The notes beneath the pieces were generated by a model. That model saw only the letters and a list, made by a program, of their open reading frames with translations. It had not been told where the DNA came from and did no database searches. Shown piece after piece: positions 49,950 through 61,794 of a DNA stretch of 64,000 nucleotides. The first letter of the stretch is position 1. Every line of letters begins with the position of its first letter. This DNA is from Diphasiastrum complanatum (taxonomy: Eukaryota > Streptophyta > Lycopodiopsida > Lycopodiales > Lycopodiaceae), in contig CM055097.1 in NCBI GenBank assembly GCA_029204225.1, positions 33,420,804 through 33,484,803 of the forward strand. Reading direction: 5' to 3'. A program made the translations under genes and the position numbers.

Positions 49950-52900
49950 AATTCACCTATAAGTTGGCTAAATTCGATTTATTCCTCACTTATGCTAGCG
50001 AAGCTCTTGCAAATTTTTCTTGCAACCAAAGCCATCCAAATTTCCTACATTGCCTTCTGATACACTTTCACACGTTTATAATTCCTTTCTGATCATCATG
50101 TCCTCTACCGATACTTCCTAGTCTCCATGCTATACTATCCATCGTGATGTCCCATCTGCAACGGACATCATGATTCTTCCTAGCACAAGCATAGTCACTC
50201 AGTGGATGACCCTTGCGGAGCCTCTACTTACTACAATGGGTATTCATGAGAGAGTCTTTTCGGGACGCATCAATATGGATTTCATCACTCTTGCCTTCAG
50301 TACGTGGCAGGAAGAGAAATCCAAGTTTTATATCACCTTCCAAGGAGCCACACACAAGGTGCGCGTCACTGAGGCCACACTTGCAGCTATAGGAATCTCA
50401 TTCGGTACGCAAGCCTCACCCAATCACAAGCACGCCAAACAGGCCATCAAGCCATACATTGACCTCACCAACGATCTGCACTAGACTAATGATGGCTACC
50501 TTCTGGAAGCCATCACTGAGCCTTCCATCCACACCGCTGCCCAGTTGTTGAATCATTTCCTGATGGCTGGCAACCTCATAAAAAAAACGGATCACATCTT
50601 AAATCCTTTACAAGATAGTGGAGTCCCACACAAAGTTGGCCAAAGCCCCTCTTGAACCATATAACTGGTTCAAGACTATTTCTGGTGAGCTCAAGCGAGC
50701 TATTAAGGACAATACAAAGTAGCAGTTCACCGCTGGCTCTCTATTGTCCCTCTTAGCCGCTTCTCACTTAGAAAACAGAATCCATGGCTTCCACCTGGAT
50801 TTTGTGCTTTCGATTTACGAAGAAGCACCGGCCGAGTCATCTCATCAGGCCTCAAGTTCGCATAGTCGTCATCGTCCACGCAACGAGATCGTAATTCCTG
50901 ACTCACCTTTCGCGTCACGATGTCGCGCTAGGCATACCTCGTCAGCTGCGCTTCCACCCCCTGTTGCTGTTTGCAATGAACTTCTCATTCCCCTCGCCTC
51001 TGATGCTTCCCTCGCCTTTGCTCCCTTACAAGGACAGTCTGTGACAATTGGGCCTACCATTCCTAGGCCACCTCACCTCCGCACAACAAAGCAACCTCAT
51101 CTAACACACAGTTCTTCATGGATATGTTCGATGATTCCGACCCCCTACAGGCTACCGAAAGATTTGAAATGCCCCAGAGCCCAACGCCCTTTGAATCCCA
51201 ATCCCCTGGAAGAGGATTCGGGTTGAATCTACTGTTGGTGTGAAGATGCCAGTCAGCAACCACCCACACAGGGTACACCAGCCACACTTCGGGTTGACAC
51301 AGCTGTAAAGTCACCAAAGCAGTTCAATGCCACGATGCCTGAAGGGTTTGAAGAAGATGATACTTTTGAAGAAGAAGAGACCTTGGAACCTATTCCACGC
51401 CTACCAAGGACAGTACCATCAGGGTCTCCTGCTGCTGCCACCTCCATGACCGTCGATTCTGGTGATGCTCTCAGGTTAGTTTCAAGCCTTGGGCAAGTGA
51501 TCCAGTCTATGCTGGATAAGAAGAAGGAAATGGAGCAGAGGATCTCTGATCTAGGATCCAAAAACACTCTGATCAGCCAGAAAATTGTTCAGCTGGATCG
51601 AGAGGTGAAGATAGCCAAGCAACATGAAGAAAAGGCTGAAAGAGAAAAGACATTGGCCCAGCAACAAGCTGATCTCTTGGAAACTTACATCAGCTCCCTG
51701 CAAAACGCCCTGACAATCGCACAAGATCAGTTAGATAAGGAAGTGCAAGAGGCCAAACAACAGGTGCAGCTACTGAAGGGGCAATTACAGATGGCCGAAC
51801 AAGATCGCACATGGCTTCAAGGTGAATTGGATGCGACCACCCTTGAGCATGATGCCTATCTGCAAACACAAATATCTGATCATCCGGTCACACCGACGGA
51901 GATTGTATATTTGTTCAAGAAAGTGGAAACATACAAAGTGGCCCTTCAGGGATTCCAAGGCCGCTTTGATAGGTTCAAAGGAGCAGCTTCAACTGAGTTG
52001 GCAAAGGCAAAAGAGACCATCAACGCCTATGAAAAAGCCGCCGCTCAAGTGTTGGAAGCCGGACCACAAATCCCCATCCCGGTCATGCCGTAATTCTCCC
52101 CTTCGCGCCAAGAAGCTATACAAATGGATACAAGGGTTGATTTGAGCATGGACCAGGGGGGAGCTCCAGATCTAGCAGATTAACCGCCAACTATACTAGC
52201 AGTATAAGCGGGTCCATCCTCATCAAGGACAAGCCATTTATTCAGAAGGCCCATCAGCGTCGAGGAGCAGATCCAGACCTTCTTAAAGCGGCATCCACAT
52301 GAGTCCTAGCATGGTAAATGGGTTCTCAAATTTAAGACCTCCGAGATCGAAGCCGGCAAAGAATTGGACAAAATACCTGCACTGGGAGAGCAGCCGGCAT
52401 GGAGAATCACGCTTTTTGAGAAAACTTCGGAATCAATTAGGAGTTACGTCGCCAACCCTCACTAGTTGCGGGTAGATCCTTATTACGTGCCAATGCTGTG
52501 AAGACGAAAATGGGAAGATTTGGGATTGGCTATGGATAAAATCACCATCCATACACCCAATTGGCCAATCATCCATCAGCCTTACAACTGAAACATTTCA
52601 GTGGACTTCCACCGGGCCTTACAAGCATACCAGAGAGAGTATGTCCACTCTCCGGATCCAACGGTGCGACAATCGGCAAAGTTTGCCAAAGATCTAACTC
52701 TGTTGGCGTCAGTGGCAACCAAATGGGACGATTGTCTTCCTACCCTAGCATTCGATCCAAATAAGCCAATGGCCTCAGAGCAAATCAAAGATCAGCTGCC
52801 GATTGCTCGATTGTATTTTCGTGCGGCTATGATGGGAGGCTCTTGGGAATCCCGCTTCACCTCATGGACAACTTCCAAGTGGATTGCCGGAGCCCACCGT

Positions 52901-53011
52901 TGTTTCCTGCCGCATAGTTTGGATTTCAATACTGCATGCCTTGACTTTATGGAGAAGGTGCAGTATAATTTAATTAAGATTCGGCGCGAAGCCAATAAAA
53001 GTCTCCAATAA
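49950..53011 (+). pseudogene. Gypsy element G: extra coding region downstream of integrase
   Basis: A decayed polyprotein of roughly 970 codons between integrase and the 3' LTR. The first part (from an ATG at 50098; 50170-50840 is clearest) has MDFITLAFSTWQEEKSKFYI, THKVRVTEATLAAI, and after a frame change LLAASHLENRIHG. A Pro/Ser-rich linker follows (50830-51330). Next comes an acidic start and a long coiled coil (about 51490-51840; Glu/Gln/Lys heptads), then a globular tail at 52600-53011 (FHRALQAYQREYVHSPDP, KWDDCLPTLAFDP). Several stops are present. I do not recognise a named domain. Extra ORFs at this place are known in some plant Gypsy lineages (Tat/Athila). A diverged copy of the first part lies on the minus strand at 61795-62939. 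Confidence 0.65.
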
Positions 53012-53060
53012 CTACATATTGCAGGTGTCGTGGGACCGCCACCAGTTTTGGTGGGGGTAT

Positions 53061-53760
53061 TGTTGGAGGATTTGCGGATCCCAAGGCGACCCTAACCCTA
53101 GTTAATAAGTGAGAGGGATTTGGCACCCTACATGTGTAAGTCCAACCCAATGATCACATAGTTATTTGATTGATTAGTTAAAAGTTAATAAAAGGACTTT
53201 AAGCCTTTTTGTGGGACTTTTAATGTCGCAGGGCCTAAATGGCAAGTTAGTGAATAAAATTGGGTTTCCCTCCAATTTTGATGGTTCCCACACTTTTTTA
53301 AATTTGAATAAAAAAAAAGGCAAAACTGGACCAATAGGATTCAGAGGCCAGGGTCCTCCTCTCTACAATAAAAAGGGACCAACTCGAGTTGCTCCTGATG
53401 TTCATTTCCTCATTTCAATAAAGCAGATTGGTTCTCTTTAGAAATGGATTGATGAATGTCCTTGCTCTTCCTCTCTTTTCCTCCATTTCTCATGCTTTCT
53501 TTGGATTTTGCTAATTATTGGATCTGATCATTATTGGGATTGCTATTTCTTATGCTTTTTGTGAGAGAGAAAGGAAGAGAGAGAAGAGTACGTTTCTATC
53601 ATTGTTGTGGATTTAGGGTTAATGGAAGTAGGGTTAATGGATGTAGTGTTTTTAGTGTTAACGGATGTTAGTGTTAGATCCTCCATTCATGTTGAAATCT
53701 GAACTATATTATCGCTCTCATGGGAACGAACCTACGCGTGACAACTAACTCCGTCTCTTT
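53061..53760 (+). repeat. 3' LTR of Gypsy element G (right edge uncertain)
   Basis: Starts TGTTGGAGGATTTGCGG directly after GGTGGGGGTAT, a polypurine tract. A TTAATAAAAGG at about 53187 could be its TATA region. The right end is not fixed: candidate CA ends lie near 53745 and 53818. No 5' LTR partner was found in the window. Confidence 0.6.
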
Positions 53761-53804
53761 GATGCTAGATTGACTAGATCTTGGATTCAGGTTAGGCAAG
53801 GAAG

Positions 53805-54117
53805 GAAACCCACTACACACGTGCTTTAGCAATCATGGTCACCAAAAACAGTTGGACCATAGCATCGGGAGATGTTTCACCATACACATCACATGCATTC
53901 TCAAAGATTTGCAAAAATCTTTGAGGGTCTGAACTACCATCAAACTTTGGTAGATCTAGGTTGGGTGTACGTCTCTCTAGATGAGCTCCGTGTGTGGCAG
54001 AAGGACCATTAAGGTTGGTTCGGACCTGGGAGGGTTCAGCACCAAAAGAACGGGCTCGTGCTCGTGAAGACTCGGCTCTATCAAGTTCTTGTCCCTCAAA
54101 TGGGTTTGTGGATGACT
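53805..54117 (-). pseudogene. Gypsy gag N-terminal fragment (X family)
   Basis: About 103 open codons on the minus strand containing NLDLPKFDGSSDPQRFLQIF and ENACDVYGE, the characteristic opening of the Gypsy capsid domain, preceded by an Arg-rich stretch. It begins just downstream (on minus) of LTR X copy f, where gag of that family is expected, and ends at a TAG in the ARVW block before being cut near the LTR of element G. It identifies LTR X as belonging to a Ty3/Gypsy element. No zinc knuckle or pol remains. Confidence 0.75.
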
Positions 54118-54131
54118 CTTAGAGTTGGGAC

Positions 54132-54749
54132 AACTCAGTCGACAGGTTAGAGCTCGTTCCCCAAGAGCTTAACCCATTCACGTTCATGCAAGGAACACTC
54201 AAAACTCCAAGCCGCGACAAATGTGAAGACAACCAATTCTTGGACCGAATGGTCCGACAACATACCGCTGGCGTCCCGGACCGAATGGTCTCGACGGCAT
54301 ATCACTGGTGTCCCAGGATACTATCCTCAGCTATGTGCCAGATCAAAAAGTTTGAATCAGCCTTACAACTGACGCTTTTACTGAACACTGAAACCCATTA
54401 GGTAATCAAAGTCAGTTTGAGAAAAATCTCACTTTATTAATAAATCTGAGAAGGTTACATTTTAAGTGTGTGACCGACCCTAATCTCCGAGGCACTGGCA
54501 GCAAGGGAAACTGAGACTTGGTTGGAGCTCGCCCTGAGTCGCAACCTGCATCCCCCTAGAGTTTTGGTGGGACTCGCCACCTCCCCTCATGCCAAGTGCT
54601 CTGCCCAAACTGGTAAAGCATATTTTCTCTCTCTAGAATTTATTGATCACTAGGCTTCCTTAAATCATGTCTGGATCGTGTGAGGTAATTGCACATCGAT
54701 CCAAGCTCTCTGGACTTCGCTAGAACCGATCAAAGATTTTCAGCAATAG
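54132..54749 (-). repeat. LTR X, copy f, left piece (minus)
   Basis: X LTR from the CTGTCGACTGAGTTG block to TTTTCAGCAATAG. The LTR continues at 61651 after insertion of element L. AATAG at its edge is one half of the target duplication. Confidence 0.85.
54745..54749. other. Target-site duplication of element L (left)
   Basis: AATAG, repeated at 61651-61655. Other X copies have a single CCATAGGAAC at this place, confirming the insertion point. Confidence 0.9.
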
Positions 54750-55180
54750 TGTTATGGCCATATTCGGTTAAGGACCTGGAATAGTCCTAATATGGTAGAT
54801 CGGCCCTCCGGTATTTGAGATTGTTGGTGACTAATAACCTTGAGAGGACCTAGACACTCTAATTGAGACATATGGAGTATTGCATGTCTGTGTGACGGAT
54901 ATAGGCAGGAGGACTGCATGAAGAGATGTGATCTATTTATAGTTGACCTGCATGGGAGTTGCATGGTTTCATGCATAGGATTCTACTCTCTATATAATGA
55001 GGTAGAGATTCTCCCGTCGACATATTGGGCTTAGGTTACCAGTTTCTCTCTTCTCCTCTTGCTTCACATGGCATGGCTTGGGGGCTAGATCCTAGGACTG
55101 GTTGGGCGGTTTGGCTCCATAGTCTCTTCTATTGTGTTCTCCTATCCTCATCTTAGGGGCAATCCTTTAGGGTCTTTATA
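54750..55180 (+). repeat. 5' LTR of element L
   Basis: 431 bp, starting TGTTATGGCC and ending GTCTTTATA. TATATAATGA at 54991-55000 is a good TATA region. It is nearly identical to 61182-61650 except for a 38 bp deletion near 54829. Confidence 0.93.
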
Positions 55181-55181
55181 T

Positions 55182-55194
55182 TGGTATCAGAGCC
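55182..55194 (+). other. Primer-binding site of element L
   Basis: TGGTATCAGAGCC (tRNA-Met), one base after the 5' LTR. Confidence 0.9.
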
Positions 55195-56280
55195 CGGCTG
55201 AGATGCAGTCAAGGATGGGATTGGAGTGCTATGTTCTCGAGGGAATTATGGAGCGGGATTCACTAAATTTCGGTGAAATCATACTTTTCAAGATTTGGTG
55301 GTAGAGTGCTCTTCTACTTTTATGATTTTGATAAAGATGTAAGAATTAGTTAAGAATTTATTCCTAAATATCTAGTGCTTTATGGAAGGTTTCTTTTGTG
55401 GTAGAATGATATGCATGGACGGATCTCCTTGCTTGTTTTATTGTTAATTTCTGCTGGATTAAGAATTGTGGTAACTAGCATAACTCCATAAGGTTCTGAA
55501 TCATTGTCTACTTGTTTCATTGAAAGATTGATTGTAATCAATTTTTCCTAACTAAGATGAATTGTATGCAAAAGTAGGAAGATAATTCCAGGAATTGCAT
55601 GCTGAGGATTAAAAGTTTCTTTACTCAAATCCTCCAATAAATCTGCATGTTTAAGAGCACTAATTGGAAGAGTCATATGCTACTTCTTTAATTGGAGCAG
55701 AGCTTAAACACTAGAGAGCTTCAAATCATTCTTCCAATTCCCAGGAGAAGCAGCATGATGTGTATATCCTGTTGTAGGATTAGAATCATATGCTTGGAAT
55801 AAATACATGAAACTCTTCTCTTGAAGTTCTGGATGTGAATTGCTTGAGTGATAGAAGATGAGCGGTAACTCTATCTTTTGAATCAGAGTAGTTCTTGGTG
55901 GAAATGAATGTCTGTCAGAAAACCTTGATTCCGTTTTCTTGTTTCTTGCTTGCTGTTGCTTGGTGGATGTGCTCTGTTTTAAGCTGACTTCAGAGTCCTG
56001 GAACGGCTGATATGGAAATCAGAATGTGCGTTGTGGCTCTTTCCGCCCTGCTGGCCAGAAAAGCAGTGTTGGATGCGCTGGCTGCTCGTGGAGTTGTAGA
56101 GCGGAGGGTGCTTTATGCACATCATTCTTTGAATTCACATGCCTGGCTGCAGCAATGCACAGCTAGTGAGGCAATGATTCTGATCTGCTTTGGAACTGGT
56201 AGCGGCCGTGACCCTGGAGAAGGAGCTTCCTTCCAACGCTAATTGTGAGTAACGAGGAGCCGAGAGGAGATATTCGAGCT

Positions 56281-56317
56281 GCACCACAATTTGGTGATGC
56301 ACCACAATTTGGTGATG
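56281..56317 (+). repeat. 18 bp tandem duplication inside element L
   Basis: Two copies of CACCACAATTTGGTGATG; the unit is itself partly palindromic. Confidence 0.85.
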
Positions 56318-59300
56318 TTGGCTGAGAGGCTGAATGGAGGTCGTGGCCTCTCCTCTCTCTCTCTCTCTCGCGTGTGATAGCCTAGCTGTCTGTGATGGAA
56401 GAGGGAGCCGGCCCTAACTTTTTTTTGGAAGGAAGGGTATTGCTTTTTTTGGGCCCATGGCCTTTTAAGTTTTTTTAAAAAAAAACCTTATGGTTTGGGG
56501 CTTCTAGCATGCTTGTGCAAAGTGTCTTGAGCCAGTTACATGCGTGATGAGTGGTTGGCAATTTTGTGAGTTGATCAACTGTTCGCATCAGTGCTATTAC
56601 ATGCTAATTAATCAAGGCTTGAAAAGAATTTTGGACATTTGGTAGCTTTGAGTTGGATTGAAATCAATTTTCTAATACGACTCTGGAAATTCAAGCTACT
56701 AACACCCAGTTATAGAAATTTTGGTTTTTTGGTGTTTGATTGTCAAATTTTAGCCTTGGATTTTGTATTGTTTCTCGTATCAAGAGTTGCAAGAATTTGA
56801 ATTTCCTTTCTCTAGGGACAATATGCGTGTTTTCTGACTTCATCACTTTGACATTTTTACTAAGCCAGTTTATTTTTTTGAGAACTTTAGTACTGTTGGA
56901 CCTTTGGCTAAGCTGTAATAATCAGTTTTGGAAATGAATTTTTTTAAGCCGATCTTGATGGAAAGGAGAGAATGATATGGTTCTCAGGCATATACCCGAT
57001 CTACAAATTCGATTCTTTGGTATGATGCTATTTAAACCAATTAACTCTAGAGTATTGGTACTCCCAGTAAATGGAGTTAAATCATGTTTTTTCAATTTTC
57101 TCCTTTTCAAATAGGTGGAACACTGATCAGTTGGTTATTGTGGTTTTGATGATTTTGGTCATTAAAATTGAATAAACCAAAGCTTTTGAGATACTTGTTA
57201 AATAATTAATGGTGGAGAATTCATGGTATTTGGAGGAAATTCTTTATTCGACAAAATTATTTGGAGTGAATACAGTGTAGAAAGTTCCCGAATCCAAATG
57301 TTATTTCTCATTAATTACAGATAACTTTAACGAAGTAATTCTTAAGCCAATAGTGAAAAGGGTGAACAGTCCAATTTTATTGGAAAAATATTTGATAGGA
57401 ACTGATCAAAAGTAAAAAAACTGATTTCACTTCCAGTAAAATCCTATGGTGAATTATATCCAAAAGATCAAACTAGTACTGTTTCACATATTTGTAGATG
57501 ATCTTTGATGTATCAGTTATTCAGCCCAAGTATAGGATTTTGTTTCAGACTTTTTCCTACAATAATTAATTTTTAAACATTTACTAATGTCGTTACATCT
57601 TCTTGATACCTTAGCTGAAAGATTTTCAGGGAACTGAAAATTCTAAGGAGGGAAGAAGAGTGGACATCAGAGGTAGTAAGTGTGATCGGAAAATGTATTT
57701 CGCAGTTAGGATTTGGAGTAAATCCCAGTAAATAATTGCTTAATACTGGTTATTGATTTCCTGGATAGAATTCATTTAGTTGAATTCGTAACTTATATCT
57801 TTGTAACCATTGAGTTATCCGCAGTTTTGGATGTCAATTGTGATGTTAGAAGTAGAATCTGATACATAAATTACATTGAGTCTGTAAATTGATAGAAGCT
57901 TGTCCCCAAAGTTAATGCTCTTGGATTTAGGGGGATTCGAAGCTTATCATTAATCAGAAAGGTTCAGAATGTAATATTGAACCATGTTAATTCTTATGTT
58001 TAGATCATAGGGTCAGGTGTGGATTTGTGGTATCCATTCTGATTGGCATTGACAATCATCCAAATAAATGGATTCTCCAGTGTTTGGAAACAAGACATAG
58101 TATCCTATATGGATTTAGGACAGCTAGATGATCAATGGATCTCTAGAATATCAGATAAGGCGGTTAAGGATTTTCTGGAAAGAAAAGCTGATGGTATGGG
58201 ACATCAGTAATTTTAGAAAAAAAATTGTAGGACTATAAAAATTTGATGATCAATGGGTGTTTAGTACCTAGTCGCGATATGGGAAAAAAAAAACCATTTG
58301 ATCAAATGTGGGGTATTTTGGAAAATTTTGAGGTTTAATCTAGATCCCAATGTGATATCTCATTATTTACAAAATCAGAGCCCCTCAAATCTATTTCTTG
58401 CTTAATTAATCTTTTACTTCTTGATAATTTCTTGAATATAAGACATCAGACTAGTTTATATGAATTTTTTCCAGCATGAAGTTATTCTTCTGAAAGACTA
58501 TTATGTCATATAAATTACTACTTGTGGGAATGGACTTGGAATTCAGATAAATTCTAAGGTTAAAGTGTCTCAATTTCTTAAATCTAGAATATCTTTGTTG
58601 CATAAATAGGTTTCAATGGAATGATTGTACTGTCACTCGGGTTGAAAATATTTGAAGGAAAAGTCCTAGTTGTAATAGAGTGAATCCTTTAGTGGAAGCA
58701 CTTATTATTGACTTTTCTTGGATTTAGATATTTTCATAGATCATCTTTCCAGTTTACTTTTATTGAAATTTATAATTTCTTTAAAAGAAGGGGTGAGGTG
58801 GTGGGATAAAATTCTATTTGGGAATCTGTGGGTTGCATAGTTTTTGGAAGAGAACCAACTGTGGTATAGAAATGAGATTTGGTCTGAAAGTAATTTCAGA
58901 TAGATTCGGAGTAAGATACCTAATTGGAACTTTTCGAATAAGAGGAAATCTTTAGGGATTGTGTGGACAATCTGGATCTAGAACGTGTTTGAAATTTAAA
59001 TCATTATCTATAAATAGCATAGAGAAAGGTCAAAGGTTAATAAATCCATTTTGATCGGAATAGAAGTAAGTTTGATCAAAATTTAAGTATGAGAGTTTTG
59101 TATTGGGTCACCTAATCTTACTCTAGTGCTAGGATCAAAGAGGGGTTGATTGAGTGGAAGAAATTATGTAATTAGAGGTAAGTTGGATTGGAAAATTGTT
59201 GAGAGTGAATGTTATTTGTCTCAGAGATTTTTTGGATATGTTATTTACTCATGAGAAATAGAAAATCTTTTGTAACTGAGTTACAAGATCCCAGTGAGAT

Positions 59301-60136
59301 ATGTGAGTAACATATGTGGGTTCTGGAGGAATCTACCAGATAAAATTGTGTTTATGTACTGGGTTATAGTGAGATTATTCACACATGTGCACGATTAATC
59401 TTGTATGAATCTACTATGTATTCCTGGTTACTAGAGTTATTTGGTGCACTTAATCTAGTCGGTGAACATAAGCATATAATCAAGTATTGTCTTGACAGAT
59501 ACTTGCAGAGTTAACAAATCTTTGCATAGAAGATTTATGGATTAACTTATAAATGATTATGTGGTGTCATACTAGTATAATTGAATTCTGCACCTAGACA
59601 TTTGAGATTTCTGAATCATTGGCAATTAACTTGAGTAGTTGATTACTCAAGTTAATTGGTAAAACGATCAGTGTGATGAGGATTCACAAGAAACTGATAG
59701 TTTTGTTTTATATTGCTCGTAAGATGCATGATTAGTGAATCATTTGGGTTTATCAGTTAAAATTATGTGCATTGGATGTACAGTATTCTTGGGATAGAGT
59801 ATTCCTTAGTTAAGGACTAGACTCAACTCATTAGTGATTGTATCCCAGAGCGCTCAATTGGATAACAAATCATAATGAATCCAAGAATAACATCTAAATT
59901 GATATTCAGTAGGACTTTGGATATCTAGATTTGATTCTAGATTGTAATCTAAAGGTTTTGTAGTTGAAGATGATTGTCATTTTGGTATGCATTCAGTCTT
60001 TAATTACCAGTGGTTTATGGAACTTGAGTCTCACACTTCTGTTAAAGAATCTTGTTTGGAGAGTATTCCTAAAATCTAGTATCTTTCTGTTGGGAAAGAT
60101 TTTGGAATGATTCTTACTGAATAATCACTACCTCAA

Positions 60137-60222
60137 TATATAGAAAGAGTAGGATCCTATGCATGAACCCATGCAATTCCCATGCAAGTCAACTACAAAT
60201 AGGTCACAGCTCTTCATGCATA
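60137..60222 (-). repeat. Inverted LTR fragment inside element L
   Basis: About 85 bp matching, in inverted orientation, the LTR segment around 54911-54996 (for example CCTATGCATGAA, CATGCA, GTCAACTA, TCTTCATGCA). Confidence 0.8.
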
Positions 60223-61167
60223 TATTGGACATATACTCCAGTATCCTGTAAATGATTAAGTATAATTTTGGATTCCAGAAAATTTTAATTGACGAATTAT
60301 ATGAATCTAGATATTTATGATTGACAGATCATAAATAGATACTTAATTATTGTTAGAAAATATAAAGGAATGGTGATGATTTTTAAGTGTGATGACTAAT
60401 TCTTGATCTATTATTTGAGTAGTAATTCAGATCAGTGTTCTGAATATCTCTACTCTAGTATTTTAATTAATAACCTATGGATCTCATAGGCATTATTTTA
60501 AATTATCTAGTGGATGCTATTCTGCTATAGTTTATGGTCTACATATGCTTGAGTACAGTTCTTCATTTGATTGGATCTCTAGTTATCCTAGGAGACAGAC
60601 AAGTCTATTGAGATGAATGGGTGCTATTTTTTTGCATTTGATGCTAGAAACAGGTGCATTTAACTCAAGAGTATCCGAGATACTCATAGTAGAGTTTTAA
60701 TCATCCTATTTTATGATTTTCTTAGAGTTTTTAGTTGAATGAATTATCATATCCTAGAATTAGATTCTAAGGATAGTTGTACTTGGAAGCTTTATATGAA
60801 TTGTCTGCCAGAGTTTGTGGATGATTTCAGACTGTAAATATTATTATTATTATTATTTCTTTAACTTTAATCTCCTAAGTTAGGTAATATTTTCCTTAGA
60901 TAGTTCATGTAAGTGTTTTACATAAAGGTGATGTTACTAACTTGTGTTGAGTGTAATTCAGTTGAAAAAATGTATCTCTTAGTGTACTTGTCAAACCAGA
61001 GTTTGTACTCTAGAACAGAGATTAACGATTGAAAATTGGTTTATCTCTGAGTACTTGTTTGATGTGAAAGTCAAGGATAACGATTTTCTCGGTGAATATT
61101 GAAAGGTAAAGGAACTGTTCCTGTAATTCTTTCCTGTTTTGAGGAGCTTCTAAGGATAGAAGCAGTT

Positions 61168-61181
61168 TAAGGAGGGAAGAA
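61168..61181 (+). other. Polypurine tract of element L
   Basis: TAAGGAGGGAAGAA directly before the 3' LTR. Confidence 0.9.
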
Positions 61182-61650
61182 TGTTATGACCATATTCGGT
61201 TAAGGACCTAGGAATAGTCCTAATATGGTAGATTGGCCCTCCGGTATTTGAGATTGTTGGTCATGCCATGATTTAATTCCATGTCAAGGCCGATTTGTGA
61301 CTAATAACCTTGAGAAGACCCAGACACTCTAATTGAGACATATGGAGTATTGCATGTCTGTGTGACGGATACAAGTAGGAACACTGCATGAAGAAATGTG
61401 ATCTATTTATAGTTGACCTGCATGGGGGTTGCATGGTTTCATGCACATGATTCTACTCTCTATATAATGAGGTAGGGATTCTCCCATCGACATATTTAGT
61501 TTAGGTTACCAGTTTCTCTCTTCTCCTCTTGCTTCACATGGCATGGCTTGGGGGCTAGATCCTAGGATTGGTTGGGCGGTTTGGCTCCATAGTCTCTTCT
61601 ATTGTGTTCTCCTATCCTCGTCCTAGGGGCAATCCTTTAGGGTCTTTATA
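61182..61650 (+). repeat. 3' LTR of element L
   Basis: 469 bp. Starts TGTTATGACC and ends GTCTTTATA, followed by the target duplication AATAG. Confidence 0.93.
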
Positions 61651-61790
61651 AATAGGAACTTGGCACCGGCTGGATTCTGGTCACAGTGGCACCAGGAGCG
61701 ACGCCGAGAGTAGCAGTGGCACTGCTGGCAGCGGGGACAAAGCTGGCGCTAGTGGTGCCGAGAGTGAAGCTTGCATTGTAAAGGTAGCTT
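61651..61790 (-). repeat. LTR X, copy f, right piece (minus)
   Basis: Continues the LTR interrupted at 54749. Its LTR start is missing about 9 bp and it is fused to the retroelement ORF at 61795-62939. Confidence 0.8.
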
Positions 61791-61794
61791 CGAA

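Larger units (their letters stand above)
54750..61650 (+). mobile_element. Element L: non-coding LTR retrotransposon (LARD-like)
   Basis: A 6.9 kb insertion in LTR X copy f, with both LTRs, a primer-binding site, a polypurine tract and a 5 bp target duplication (AATAG), so the structure is complete. The 6 kb interior (55181-61181) is AT-rich with many stops in all frames. I see no gag, protease, RT, RNase H or integrase motif. The only frame above 70 codons (56012-56242) lies in a short GC-richer stretch and matches nothing I know. This fits a large retrotransposon derivative mobilised in trans. Complete decay of a coding interior is less likely because the LTRs remain so similar. Confidence 0.85.

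Noticed and set aside
53600-53660. TTTAGGGTTAATGG words resembling plant telomere repeats
   Set aside because: Only single degenerate units inside an LTR; there is no tandem array.
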